Positions 33,888-41,836 of a DNA stretch of 64,000 nucleotides are shown piece by piece; the stretch's first letter is position 1, and each line of letters starts with the position of its first letter. A model generated the notes under the pieces. The model searched no databases. It was not told the DNA's origin and saw only the letters and a program-made list of their open reading frames with translations. A program made the translations under genes and the position numbers. The stretch comes from Betaproteobacteria bacterium (lineage in GTDB: Bacteria > Pseudomonadota > Gammaproteobacteria > Burkholderiales > SG8-41), in the NCBI GenBank assembly GCA_025363575.1, contig JANYDM010000095.1:3189-67188 (forward strand), in the 5' to 3' direction.

Positions 33888-35036
33888 ATGACAATCCATC
33901 GGTTTGCTTTTCCTACGGACATTCGTTTCGGCGCCGGCGCGCGCCGGGAGGCGGGGCCTTATCTTGCGACGCACGGTTGCAAGCGCGCGCTGATCGTCAC
34001 CGACAAAGGCGTTGCGGCGCTGCCGATGCTCGCTGAATTCGAGTCGACCCTGGACGGGCTGGCGGTCGCGGTCTTTTCAGGCGTGGCAGGCAATCCGCTC
34101 ACGAGCCAGGTCGACGCGGGGCTCGCCGCCTATAAGAAGCACGATGCAGACGCAGTCGTCGGCTTCGGCGGCGGTGCGGCACTCGACGTTGCAAAGGCCA
34201 TCGCGTTGATGGCGAACCATCCAGGCAGCGTGCTCGAATACGCGTGGGACCACCCGCAGGTAAGGCCGATTGAGCGCGATCTGCCATGCTTCATTGCGCT
34301 GCCGACGACCGCCGGCACCGGCAGCGAAGTCGGGCGCTCGAGCGTGATTTCGGATGACAAGACGCATATCAAGAAAATTATTTTCTCGGCGAAACTGCTG
34401 GCCAAAGCCGTGTTCGCCGATCCGGAGCTCACGCTGGATCTGCCGGCGAACGTCACGGCGGCCACAGGCATGGATGCGCTCACGCACAACATCGAGTCGT
34501 ATCTCGCGACGGGGTATCACCCGATGTGCGACGGCATCGCGCTCGAGGGCGTGCGCATTGCGGCACGCGCGCTGCCGGTTGCCGTGCGCGAGCCGCACAA
34601 TCTGCGGGCACGCTCCGATATGCTGATGGCGTCGCTGATGGGCGCGGTCGCGTTCCAGAAAGATCTCGGCGCCACGCATTCGTGCGCGCACGCCCTGTCG
34701 ACCGTCGCCGATCTGCATCACGGGCTCGCCAACGGCATCATGCTCGACTACGTCATGCGCTTCAATCAGCCGGTCGCCATCGAGCGTTTCGCAATCATGG
34801 CCGAAGCGGCAGGCGTCGCGCGCGACTCAGCCGCAGCGAGCGCTGCCTCATTCGTCGAGTGGTTGACCGCGCTCAAGCGCGAGCTCGGCATTCCGTCGAA
34901 ACTCGGCGACGTGAAAGTGTCAAAACAACATCTGCCGCGCTTGCTCGATGTCGCCGTCGAGGACATCTGCCATCGCACCAATCCGCGCCCGTGCACGCGC
35001 GCGGATTTCGAGCGCCTGTTTACCGAAGCGATGTAA
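33888..35036 (+). CDS. Iron-containing alcohol dehydrogenase
   Basis: A 382-residue group III alcohol dehydrogenase (Fe-ADH). The NAD-binding segment is VVGFGGGAALDVAKAIAL near residue 91. ALPTTAGTGSEVGRSSV is near residue 140. Metal ligands are visible as an Asp/His pair in GMDALTHNIESY, and His residues in ATHSCAHALST and LHHGLANG. It is 13 bases behind the GS-like gene and 2 bases before PuuD, so it belongs to the same operon. It probably interconverts the alcohol and aldehyde forms of the pathway substrate. Confidence 0.94.
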   Translation: MTIHRFAFPTDIRFGAGARREAGPYLATHGCKRALIVTDKGVAALPMLAEFESTLDGLAVAVFSGVAGNPLTSQVDAGLAAYKKHDADAVVGFGGGAALDVAKAIALMANHPGSVLEYAWDHPQVRPIERDLPCFIALPTTAGTGSEVGRSSVISDDKTHIKKIIFSAKLLAKAVFADPELTLDLPANVTAATGMDALTHNIESYLATGYHPMCDGIALEGVRIAARALPVAVREPHNLRARSDMLMASLMGAVAFQKDLGATHSCAHALSTVADLHHGLANGIMLDYVMRFNQPVAIERFAIMAEAAGVARDSAAASAASFVEWLTALKRELGIPSKLGDVKVSKQHLPRLLDVAVEDICHRTNPRPCTRADFERLFTEAM

Positions 35037-35038
35037 CC

Positions 35039-35821
35039 ATGAACAGGCAAACCCTCAAAGTCGGCGTCTCCGCGCGGTTCTTTCATCCCGAACCGTCGAG
35101 CATCGGCGTGCAAAGCAAGACGCTGCAATATCTCGAGCAGTCGATGGCGCACTGGGTAATGTCGCGCGACGTGCTGGTGTTCATGATCCCGTCGGTCGAC
35201 AAGGACGGCATCATCCATCGCAGCAGCATCCGTTTGTCCGATTATGCGAAACATCTGGATGCGCTGGTGCTGCAGGGCGGTGCGGACCTCGCGCCCGAGA
35301 CCTACGGCGAGGAGCCGTTGAAGGCGGAGTGGGCAGGCGACCGCGTGCGCGACATCTATGAAATGGAAGTGCTGCACGAATTCATGGAGGCCGACAAGCC
35401 GGTGCTCGGCGTGTGCCGCGGCGCCCAGCTCATCAACGTCGCATTCGGCGGCACGCTTTATCAGGACATCAACACCCACGTGCCGGACAGCTTCGCCCAT
35501 CGCGCGGCGCACGCATACGAAAACAACTTTCACGAGATCAGCATCGAGCCCGAATCGGGCCTCGCGCGCCTGTACCCGAATGCGCGCACGGGCAAGGTGA
35601 ATTCCATCCACCATCAATCGATCAAGACGCTGGGCCGCGAGCTGGCGGTCGAAGCGTATTCGCAAGACGATCGCGTGATCGAAGCGATCCGCTGGCAGGG
35701 GCGCGGCTACGTGTTCGCCGTGCAATGGCATCCGGAGTTCCTGCACCCCGCAGACAAGACTGTTCTCAACCCGGCGCCGATACTGGATGAATTCCTCACC
35801 GCCGTGCGGGAACGAGCCTGA
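35039..35821 (+). CDS. Gamma-glutamyl-gamma-aminobutyrate hydrolase-like (PuuD family)
   Basis: A 260-residue class I glutamine amidotransferase-fold hydrolase that releases glutamate from gamma-glutamyl compounds. The nucleophile elbow is LGVCRGAQLINVAFGG near residue 121, with Cys in GVCRG. The triad is completed by the His and Glu of VQWHPEFLHP near residue 228. VNSIHHQSIKTLG near residue 184 is the usual substrate segment. The ATG at 35039 follows the Fe-ADH stop by two bases. It supports a gamma-glutamylated intermediate in this operon. Confidence 0.93.
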   Translation: MNRQTLKVGVSARFFHPEPSSIGVQSKTLQYLEQSMAHWVMSRDVLVFMIPSVDKDGIIHRSSIRLSDYAKHLDALVLQGGADLAPETYGEEPLKAEWAGDRVRDIYEMEVLHEFMEADKPVLGVCRGAQLINVAFGGTLYQDINTHVPDSFAHRAAHAYENNFHEISIEPESGLARLYPNARTGKVNSIHHQSIKTLGRELAVEAYSQDDRVIEAIRWQGRGYVFAVQWHPEFLHPADKTVLNPAPILDEFLTAVRERA

Positions 35822-35861
35822 GATTGTCCGGACGAACCCCGCCTCCAACCAGATTGTCTTC

Positions 35862-37235
35862 ATGCTGAAAATCCTGAATCCGGCCACCCATGCGATGATC
35901 GCGAAAATTCCCGCCGATACTGCCGCCGGAGTGAAACAGAAATATCAGGCGGCACGCGCTGCACAATCGGCCTGGGCGCAGACGCCGGCCAGCGTGCGCA
36001 TCGATGCGATGACCGCGTTTCGCGAGCAGATACGCACACGCCGCGACGAGCTCGCGAAAATCCTCACCGCCGAAGTCGGCAAGCCGATCGCCCAATCGCG
36101 CAATGAGCTCACGGGCGTGCTCGATCGCATCGACTTCTTCGTCAACAATGCAGCACGCACACTCAGGGACGACGTCGTGTTTGCGGACCGCAGCGCCAAG
36201 ATCGAAGAGAAAATATCGTACGAACCACTCGGTGTGATCGCCAACATTTCCGCATGGAATTATCCGTACTTCGTCGGCGCCAATGTATTCGTGCCGGCGC
36301 TCCTGACCGGCAACGCGGTGTTGTACAAACCTTCCGAATTTGCGACATTGACCGGGATCGAGATCGCCAAAATGCTGCATGCATCCGGCGTGCCGCAGGA
36401 CGTGTTCGTGCCGGTGGTCGGCGGCGGAGAAATCGGCGCCATGGTGGCGCGTCAGCCAGTTGACGGAATTTTTTTCACCGGCTCCTATTTGACCGGTCAA
36501 AAAATCGCCGCGGCAGCCGGCAAGCGCATGATCAAGGTGCAGCTCGAGCTTGGCGGCAAGGATCCGGTCTACGTGTGCGACGATGTCGATGTAAAAGCGG
36601 CAGCGGCATCGGTGGCGGACGGCGCGTTCTACAACACCGGCCAGAGCTGCTGCGCGGTCGAGCGCGTCTATGTGCACGAAAGCATCTACGTCGATTTCGT
36701 CGAGGCGTTCGTGGCGACGGTGCGCGGCTTCAAGGTCGGCGATCCGCGCGACGAGTCGACTTACATCGGCCCGCTGACGCGCAAAGCCCAGCTAGCGGTT
36801 TTAAAACATCAGGTCGCGGACGCAAAGAGAAAGGGCGCACATTTGCTAATGGGTGGCAAGCCGCTCGCGCGCAAGGGCCATTATTTCGCACCGACCGTCT
36901 TCAGCGACGCCGATCACCGCATGGAGCTCATGCGTGAGGAGACCTTCGGTCCCGTCATCGGTATACAGAAAGTCAAAGGCGACGAGGAAGCCGCGCGGCT
37001 GATGAACGATACCGAATACGGTTTGACAGCCGGTGTCTACACGCCGGATCGCGCGCGCGCGGAAAAAATACTTGCGCAGATGAAATCCGGCTCGGTCTAC
37101 TGGAACTGCTGTGACCGCGTCAGCCCGCGATTGCCGTGGTCGGGCACCGGCCATTCGGGCATGGGGCTAACGCTGTCAACCTACGGCATACAAACTTTCC
37201 TGCGACCCAAAGCGTGGCACCTGCGGTCCGCGTAG
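35862..37235 (+). CDS. NAD(P)-dependent aldehyde dehydrogenase
   Basis: A 457-residue aldehyde dehydrogenase, starting MLKILNPATHAMIAKIPAD. The catalytic glutamate is in QLELGGKDPVYV near residue 230 and the catalytic cysteine in NTGQSCCAVERVYV near residue 262. NAD-binding text includes ISAWNYPYFVGANVF. It is slightly shorter than typical PuuC and closer to succinate-semialdehyde-type enzymes. In this operon it would oxidise the aldehyde made from the glutamylated amine or its alcohol. Its last 22 bases overlap the Nudix start chosen below. Confidence 0.92.
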   Translation: MLKILNPATHAMIAKIPADTAAGVKQKYQAARAAQSAWAQTPASVRIDAMTAFREQIRTRRDELAKILTAEVGKPIAQSRNELTGVLDRIDFFVNNAARTLRDDVVFADRSAKIEEKISYEPLGVIANISAWNYPYFVGANVFVPALLTGNAVLYKPSEFATLTGIEIAKMLHASGVPQDVFVPVVGGGEIGAMVARQPVDGIFFTGSYLTGQKIAAAAGKRMIKVQLELGGKDPVYVCDDVDVKAAAASVADGAFYNTGQSCCAVERVYVHESIYVDFVEAFVATVRGFKVGDPRDESTYIGPLTRKAQLAVLKHQVADAKRKGAHLLMGGKPLARKGHYFAPTVFSDADHRMELMREETFGPVIGIQKVKGDEEAARLMNDTEYGLTAGVYTPDRARAEKILAQMKSGSVYWNCCDRVSPRLPWSGTGHSGMGLTLSTYGIQTFLRPKAWHLRSA

Positions 37236-38038
37236 CTGCGGCGCGTACGGCCTCGCTGCGGCGCGCGGCCTCAAACTTCGCTGCCGACGCGCACGTTGCG
37301 CTGCTATGCGAAGGCGTACGCATCGGCTGGCTGCGCAAGGCGCATGCGCAGCGCCTTATGGCGTGGCCGGATATTTTCAAGCGCGATGCGAATGGCGTGC
37401 GTATAGCTGAAAATCTGACGGGTGCCGACGCCCGTAGCGCCGCGATCGACGGCGTCGTAAATGCGCTGCATGAGGAAGGCATGATTGCAGGCTGGCGCAA
37501 CGAGCGCTATGCGGTCGTTACTGCGTTCGAAGCGCCGCCGCTGTTTCACATCGAGCGTGCCGCGGCGCGTTTCTTCGGCACTACGACTCATGCCGCGCAC
37601 ATGAACGGATATTGCGGCACCGGCGCCAGTTGCGAAATGTGGCTCGCGCGCCGCGCGGCCACGAAGCCGATCGATCCCGGCATGCTGGATAATCTGGTCG
37701 GCGGTGGGATGTCCGCCGGCGTGCCGCCGCTGCAAACCATAATCCGCGAGGCGTGGGAAGAGGCGGGGATTCCGGCGGAACTGGCAGGCAAAGCAATCAG
37801 GGCCGGCGAGGTCCGCGTATTGCGCGTAGTGCCCGAAGGGGTGCAGTCCGAAACCATATTCGTTTTCGAACTCGAGCTTGTGCGCGAGTTTCGGCCGAAA
37901 AACATGGACGGCGAAGTTGCGGAATTCCAGCGTGTGCCGCTCGCGCAGGTCGAAGAGATGCTGGGCAGCCGCATGACGCTAGACGCGAGCCTTGTCGCGC
38001 TCGAATTTTTGGCGCGCCTTCACGATCCAGCGGCTTAA
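37214..38038 (+). CDS. Nudix hydrolase with DUF4743 domain
   Basis: A protein of about 275 residues from a GTG at 37214, which overlaps the ALDH by 22 bases; an in-frame GTG at 37136 would add 26 residues. The N-terminal DUF4743 part has VALLCEGVRIGWLRKAHAQ. The Nudix region reads GGGMSAGVPPLQTIIREAWEEAGI; the REAWEEAG core is intact but the first glutamate of the G-x5-E box is missing. It ends EFQRVPLAQVEEML. Family members act on thiamine-type or nucleotide diphosphates; the substrate here is unknown. Confidence 0.8.
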   Translation: MAPAVRVAAARTASLRRAASNFAADAHVALLCEGVRIGWLRKAHAQRLMAWPDIFKRDANGVRIAENLTGADARSAAIDGVVNALHEEGMIAGWRNERYAVVTAFEAPPLFHIERAAARFFGTTTHAAHMNGYCGTGASCEMWLARRAATKPIDPGMLDNLVGGGMSAGVPPLQTIIREAWEEAGIPAELAGKAIRAGEVRVLRVVPEGVQSETIFVFELELVREFRPKNMDGEVAEFQRVPLAQVEEMLGSRMTLDASLVALEFLARLHDPAA

Positions 38039-38060
38039 AGAGCCTATTGCAGATAAACTT

Positions 38061-39083
38061 CTAGTTGAGCCTGATCTTCACGGCGCTCATCAGTTTTTCC
38101 AGCTCGACGTATTCGCGGTCGAACCGGGCCTTGAATTCCTCCGGTGTGGCCCGCACGGCGACTTCGGTGCCCTCGGCGGCGAGACTCTTTACCAGTTCCG
38201 ATGCATTCATGCCTTCGCTTACGGCGGCGTTGACCGCGCGGATGATGGCGCGCGGCGTAGCGGCCGGCGCGTAATAACTGTAAGTATTGTGCAGCTCAAA
38301 TCCGTCGATTACCGTTTCGGAAATTGTCGGCAGGTCCGGATAGAGCGGCGAGCGCCGCAGGCTCGACATCGCCAGAGGCCTCACCTTCCCGCTGTTGAAA
38401 TATGGACCTATGGTGGAGGTGCTCGTGAACACCAACTGGATCTGCGCGGCGAGCAATTCCATCAACGCGGGCACGGCTCCTTTGTATGGCACGTGTACGA
38501 TGTTAATCCCGGCCAAGAGCTTGAGACGCTCCATGCCGATATGACCGGTCGTGCCCACTCCCTGCGATCCATAGCTGAGCGCGCCTGGCCTGCTTTTCGC
38601 ATAGGCGACAAGTTCTTTGACCGACTTGAAGGGCGCCGCGGGATGGGTGATCAGGATATAGGGCTGCGTCGTCAGCTGTACGATTGGAACGAAAGCCCTG
38701 CGCACGTCGTACGTGGCGCGCTTCAGCACGCCGTTCATCATAAGCGTCTCCGAAGCTGCCAGAAGTGTGTAGCCATCGGGCGGCGCCAGCGCCACGAGGT
38801 CCATCGCAACGACCGTTCCGCCGCCCGGACGATTGTCCACGATAAACGTCTGGTTCAAGCGTTCGCTCAACTTTTGCGCGCCAAGCCGCGTCATCAGGTC
38901 GAGTCCTCCAGCGGGGGCGATCCCGACCACAATGCGCACTGATTTCTTTGGATAGTCGCCCGGTTTCTCCTGGGCATGTGTCGTGGCTGGAGCGGCTATT
39001 TGCGCGGAGAGCAATGCGCACAGCAAACAACGGGGTGATGAGTTACCCAGGAAGAACACGCCGCAACTAGTCTTCGTGCGCAA
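38061..39083 (-). CDS. Bug/TctC-type periplasmic solute receptor
   Basis: A 340-residue receptor. The annotated start at 39083 is a TTG and overlaps the NYN gene by 17 bases; a GTG at 39059 avoids the overlap. The signal peptide includes LLCALLSAQIAAPATTHAQ. Landmarks: SVRIVVGIAPAGGLDLMTR, VDNRPGGGTVVAM, DGYTLLAASETLM, GSQGVGTTGHIGME, HVPYKGAVPA and PTISETVIDGFEL. It ends the minus-strand phosphonate operon by position, although nothing else ties it to phosphonates. The Nudix gene converges on it. Confidence 0.9.
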   Translation of the reverse strand: MRTKTSCGVFFLGNSSPRCLLCALLSAQIAAPATTHAQEKPGDYPKKSVRIVVGIAPAGGLDLMTRLGAQKLSERLNQTFIVDNRPGGGTVVAMDLVALAPPDGYTLLAASETLMMNGVLKRATYDVRRAFVPIVQLTTQPYILITHPAAPFKSVKELVAYAKSRPGALSYGSQGVGTTGHIGMERLKLLAGINIVHVPYKGAVPALMELLAAQIQLVFTSTSTIGPYFNSGKVRPLAMSSLRRSPLYPDLPTISETVIDGFELHNTYSYYAPAATPRAIIRAVNAAVSEGMNASELVKSLAAEGTEVAVRATPEEFKARFDREYVELEKLMSAVKIRLN

Positions 39084-39897
39084 GCATGCGGATAATGTAG
39101 CCGCCGGATTTCTCGTCGCGCTCGAGTTTCAGCATGTGACGCGCCTGCGCTTCTTCGAGCAGCGCATTAAACGAGCGGAAGCCGTAGTAAGGCTCGTTGA
39201 AGCCCGGCTTGCGACGCTTCAGCGCCTGCTTGACCATCGAACCCCAGATTTTGCCGTCTTCGCCGCGCTCGGTGCCGAGCGCCTCTATCGTTTCAAGCGT
39301 GAGATCGAGCGCTTCCTGCTTCTTGTCGTCGTCGGATTTTTTCGGCGCGTCGGCGGGTTCCGCGGCGGCTTCCGACTTGGGGGCGGCTTTTTTCGGCGCT
39401 GCGCGACGGCGCGCGGGTTTCTCGCGCACGAGATCGTCGTAGAAAATGAATTCATCGCAGTTCGCGATCAGCAGGTCCGAGGTCGAATTCTTGACGCCGA
39501 CGCCGATTACCGTCTTGTCGTTTTCGCGCAGCTTCGATACGAGCGGCGAAAAATCGGAATCGCCGCTGATGATGACGAACGCGTCGACGTGCGATTTGGT
39601 GTAGCAGAGGTCGAGCGCGTCGACCACCATCCTGATATCCGCGGAATTCTTGCCCGACATGCGCACGTGCGGGATTTCTATGAGTTCGAACGACGCTTCG
39701 TGCATCGCGCCCTTGAAGCTCTTGTAGCGGTCCCAGTCGCAGTAGGCCTTCTTGACGACGATGCTGCCCTTGAGCAGCAGGCGCTCGAGCACCTTGTCGA
39801 TATCGAACTTCGCATACTTGGCGTCGGCGACGCCGAGCGCGACGTTCTCGAAATCGCAGAACAAAGCCATATTGGTAATGTCGGCTGGTGCAGCCAT
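39067..39897 (-). CDS. NYN-domain RNase-like protein with OST-HTH domain
   Basis: A 276-residue protein. The NYN domain (PIN-like, formerly DUF88) spans about 8-150: ALFCDFENVALGV with its acidic residues, MSGKNSADIRMVVDALDL and AFVIISGDSDFSPLVSKL. These acidic positions (Asp in CDFEN, SADIRM and SGDSDF) build the metal site of PIN nucleases. A lysine/alanine-rich linker follows, then a C-terminal OST-HTH/LOTUS-type module (KIWGSMVKQALKRRKPGF to FRSFNALLEEAQ). It probably processes RNA. It is 92 bases behind the AllA-like gene on the same strand; a role in phosphonate use is not evident. Confidence 0.9.
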   Translation of the reverse strand: MAAPADITNMALFCDFENVALGVADAKYAKFDIDKVLERLLLKGSIVVKKAYCDWDRYKSFKGAMHEASFELIEIPHVRMSGKNSADIRMVVDALDLCYTKSHVDAFVIISGDSDFSPLVSKLRENDKTVIGVGVKNSTSDLLIANCDEFIFYDDLVREKPARRRAAPKKAAPKSEAAAEPADAPKKSDDDKKQEALDLTLETIEALGTERGEDGKIWGSMVKQALKRRKPGFNEPYYGFRSFNALLEEAQARHMLKLERDEKSGGYIIRMLAHED

Positions 39898-39989
39898 GGT
39901 TGCTCCGTTGGTGGTGCCGGCGGCAGCGAGCGCCGCGGGCGAGCGGGCATTGTACGCGCCGGCGGCGCGGCTGTCTCCGTGCGCAGTGC

Positions 39990-40673
39990 CTAGCGCGGCG
40001 CGGCCAGCGGCACCGACAAGAATACGCCGAACTCGGCGGCTAGGTTGCAGCTCACGCGCGCGTGCACCTTGCCCTGCTCGTCGTAGAAGCTCGCGCGTTC
40101 GGCGAGCGGGAAGACGGCTTCGTGCCACACGTTGGGATGAATATAGAGACCTTTGCCGGCGTCGACGTAGAACGCAACGAAGTCCTGCGGCTTCAAGTTG
40201 TCGCCGGGCAATGCCAGCGGGCACACAAACGCATCGCTGTTCAGCGGGAAAAACAATTGCCCGCCATCGGGATGATAGTTTGCGTGCCACAGCAGCACGC
40301 GCTCATGGGTTGACTTGCCGCTGGTTTTCGCAGCACCTGGATTTTTCGACCAGCCGAGCAGGTAATGCGAGCCCACCGCCTGGTTCTTGCCGTACAGCAC
40401 GTCGCCTTCCCACCAAAAATCAAATTGCCCTTGGGTGGTGCCGCCTTCGTTGCCGGTGCCGGGATCGCATTGCCGCCAGCCAGCCACCGGCCAAGTGACG
40501 ATTTCTACCGGATAGTTTCGACTGTGGTCGACGAGTTTGCCGTAGCCTTTGAGCGATTTCTCAGTCGCGCGCACCAGCGGCACTTCGTACCACGGCAGTA
40601 CATCCGGTACGTCGGGCGCGAGGTAATCGGCGGCGGCGATTGCGTGCGATTTTTGTTGAAACTGCGTGGCCAC
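39990..40673 (-). CDS. Ureidoglycolate-lyase-like (AllA fold) protein in phosphonate operon
   Basis: A 227-residue product from a GTG at 40673, 11 bases after the phnW stop. The C-terminal half carries the AllA pattern: GGQLFFPLNSDAFVCPLALP, then PQDFVAFYVDAGKGLYIHP, then NVWHEAVFPL. These include the His and Trp-His positions of the cupin-like active site. Longer frames upstream read through phnW in another frame and are rejected. No other allantoin or ureide genes are near, so the role is likely different from purine degradation. It may act on a hydroxy-acid or amide related to phosphonate breakdown. This is inference. Confidence 0.75.
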   Translation of the reverse strand: MATQFQQKSHAIAAADYLAPDVPDVLPWYEVPLVRATEKSLKGYGKLVDHSRNYPVEIVTWPVAGWRQCDPGTGNEGGTTQGQFDFWWEGDVLYGKNQAVGSHYLLGWSKNPGAAKTSGKSTHERVLLWHANYHPDGGQLFFPLNSDAFVCPLALPGDNLKPQDFVAFYVDAGKGLYIHPNVWHEAVFPLAERASFYDEQGKVHARVSCNLAAEFGVFLSVPLAAPR

Positions 40674-40684
40674 GATGAATTCGA

Positions 40685-41824
40685 TCAGGCGGCTACACGC
40701 GCTTTGGCGGCTGGCTTCAATTGCGTGATGCCCATCTCCTTGACGATGGCGGCAATGGCATCGACCGCTTGTTTCATTTCCGTTTCGCCGATGGCGCCTA
40801 TGCAGCCGACGCGAAATGTTTCGACTTGGGTGAGCTTGCCGGGGTAAAGCGTGAAGCCGCGCTCGCGGACCTTGTCGTAGAACACGTTGAAGTTGTACTT
40901 GGGGTCGGACGGCGCGTGCCATGTGGTGATAATCGGCGCCTGGATAGCTCGCGGCAAAAATGACACGAATCCAAGCTTTTCCATTCCTCCGATCAGTGTC
41001 TCGCAATTCTTACGGTAGCGCGCGCCGCGTCCCGCGACGCCGCCCTGCGCCTGGAACTGCTTGAGTGCTTCGGCGAGCGCCGCCACCACTGTCGTCGGCG
41101 GCGTAAAGCGCCATTGCTTCGTGCGCTGATAGGCCTGCCACTGGTCGTAAAGGTCGAGCGACAGCGAATGACAGTTGCCCTTGCATTGCTCGAGCGCGGC
41201 TTTGCGCAGGATCGCGAAGCCCATGCCGGGCACGCTTTCCAGGCATTTGCCGGAAGCCGCAACCACGCCATCGAAACGGATTTTGCGCGCATCGATGTCA
41301 AGTGCCCCGAACGAGCTCATGGCGTCAATGAACAGCCCGCGGTTATACCTGGCGACGACGTCGGCGATTTCCTCGAGCGGGTTCAGGATGCCGGTGCTGG
41401 TTTCGCAATGCACGATGGACACGTGCGTCAGCGATGGATCGGCGGCGAGTGCTTCATCGACCATTTTGGCGGTGGTCGGCTGGTCTTCGGCGGTCTGGAG
41501 CACTTTGTGCTTGCGCTGGACGATTTCGCAGATTTTCGCAATGCGTTTGCCGTATTCGCCGTTGATGCAGACTAGGACGCGGCCATCGCGGGGGATCAGC
41601 GTCCCCAATGCTGCTTCGACCGAAAAAGTGCCGCTCCCCTGCATCAGCACGCAAGCGTGATCTTCGCCGCCGTGGACGATATCGTTCAACTGGATTATGA
41701 GGCCTGCGGTCATGTCAATGAACGCGATATCGCGCGAGCCGTAGTCGCGCAACTGCGCCTGCTTGGTCTGCAGCGTCGTGGTCAGCGGGCCGGGGGTGAG
41801 CAGAATGGGGTCTTTAGCGGTCAT
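40685..41824 (-). CDS. phnW: 2-Aminoethylphosphonate:pyruvate aminotransferase
   Basis: PLP-dependent transfer of the amino group of 2-aminoethylphosphonate (AEP) to pyruvate, giving phosphonoacetaldehyde and alanine. The 379-residue protein starts [17 protein letters not shown] at the ATG at 41824, with AAGGA 8 bases upstream. Class V fold landmarks: [18 protein letters not shown] near residue 61, [28 protein letters not shown] and the PLP lysine in [14 protein letters not shown] near residue 195. Neighbours (AEP importer upstream in the same operon, phnA and phnY divergent) support the assignment strongly. Confidence 0.95.
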   Translation of the reverse strand: MTAKDPILLTPGPLTTTLQTKQAQLRDYGSRDIAFIDMTAGLIIQLNDIVHGGEDHACVLMQGSGTFSVEAALGTLIPRDGRVLVCINGEYGKRIAKICEIVQRKHKVLQTAEDQPTTAKMVDEALAADPSLTHVSIVHCETSTGILNPLEEIADVVARYNRGLFIDAMSSFGALDIDARKIRFDGVVAASGKCLESVPGMGFAILRKAALEQCKGNCHSLSLDLYDQWQAYQRTKQWRFTPPTTVVAALAEALKQFQAQGGVAGRGARYRKNCETLIGGMEKLGFVSFLPRAIQAPIITTWHAPSDPKYNFNVFYDKVRERGFTLYPGKLTQVETFRVGCIGAIGETEMKQAVDAIAAIVKEMGITQLKPAAKARVAA

Positions 41825-41836
41825 GATCAACTTTCC

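Noticed and set aside
32333..33922. 529-residue minus-strand frame opposite the GS-like gene
   Set aside because: Same reason: it mirrors the third-position GC bias of the true gene and has no family motif.
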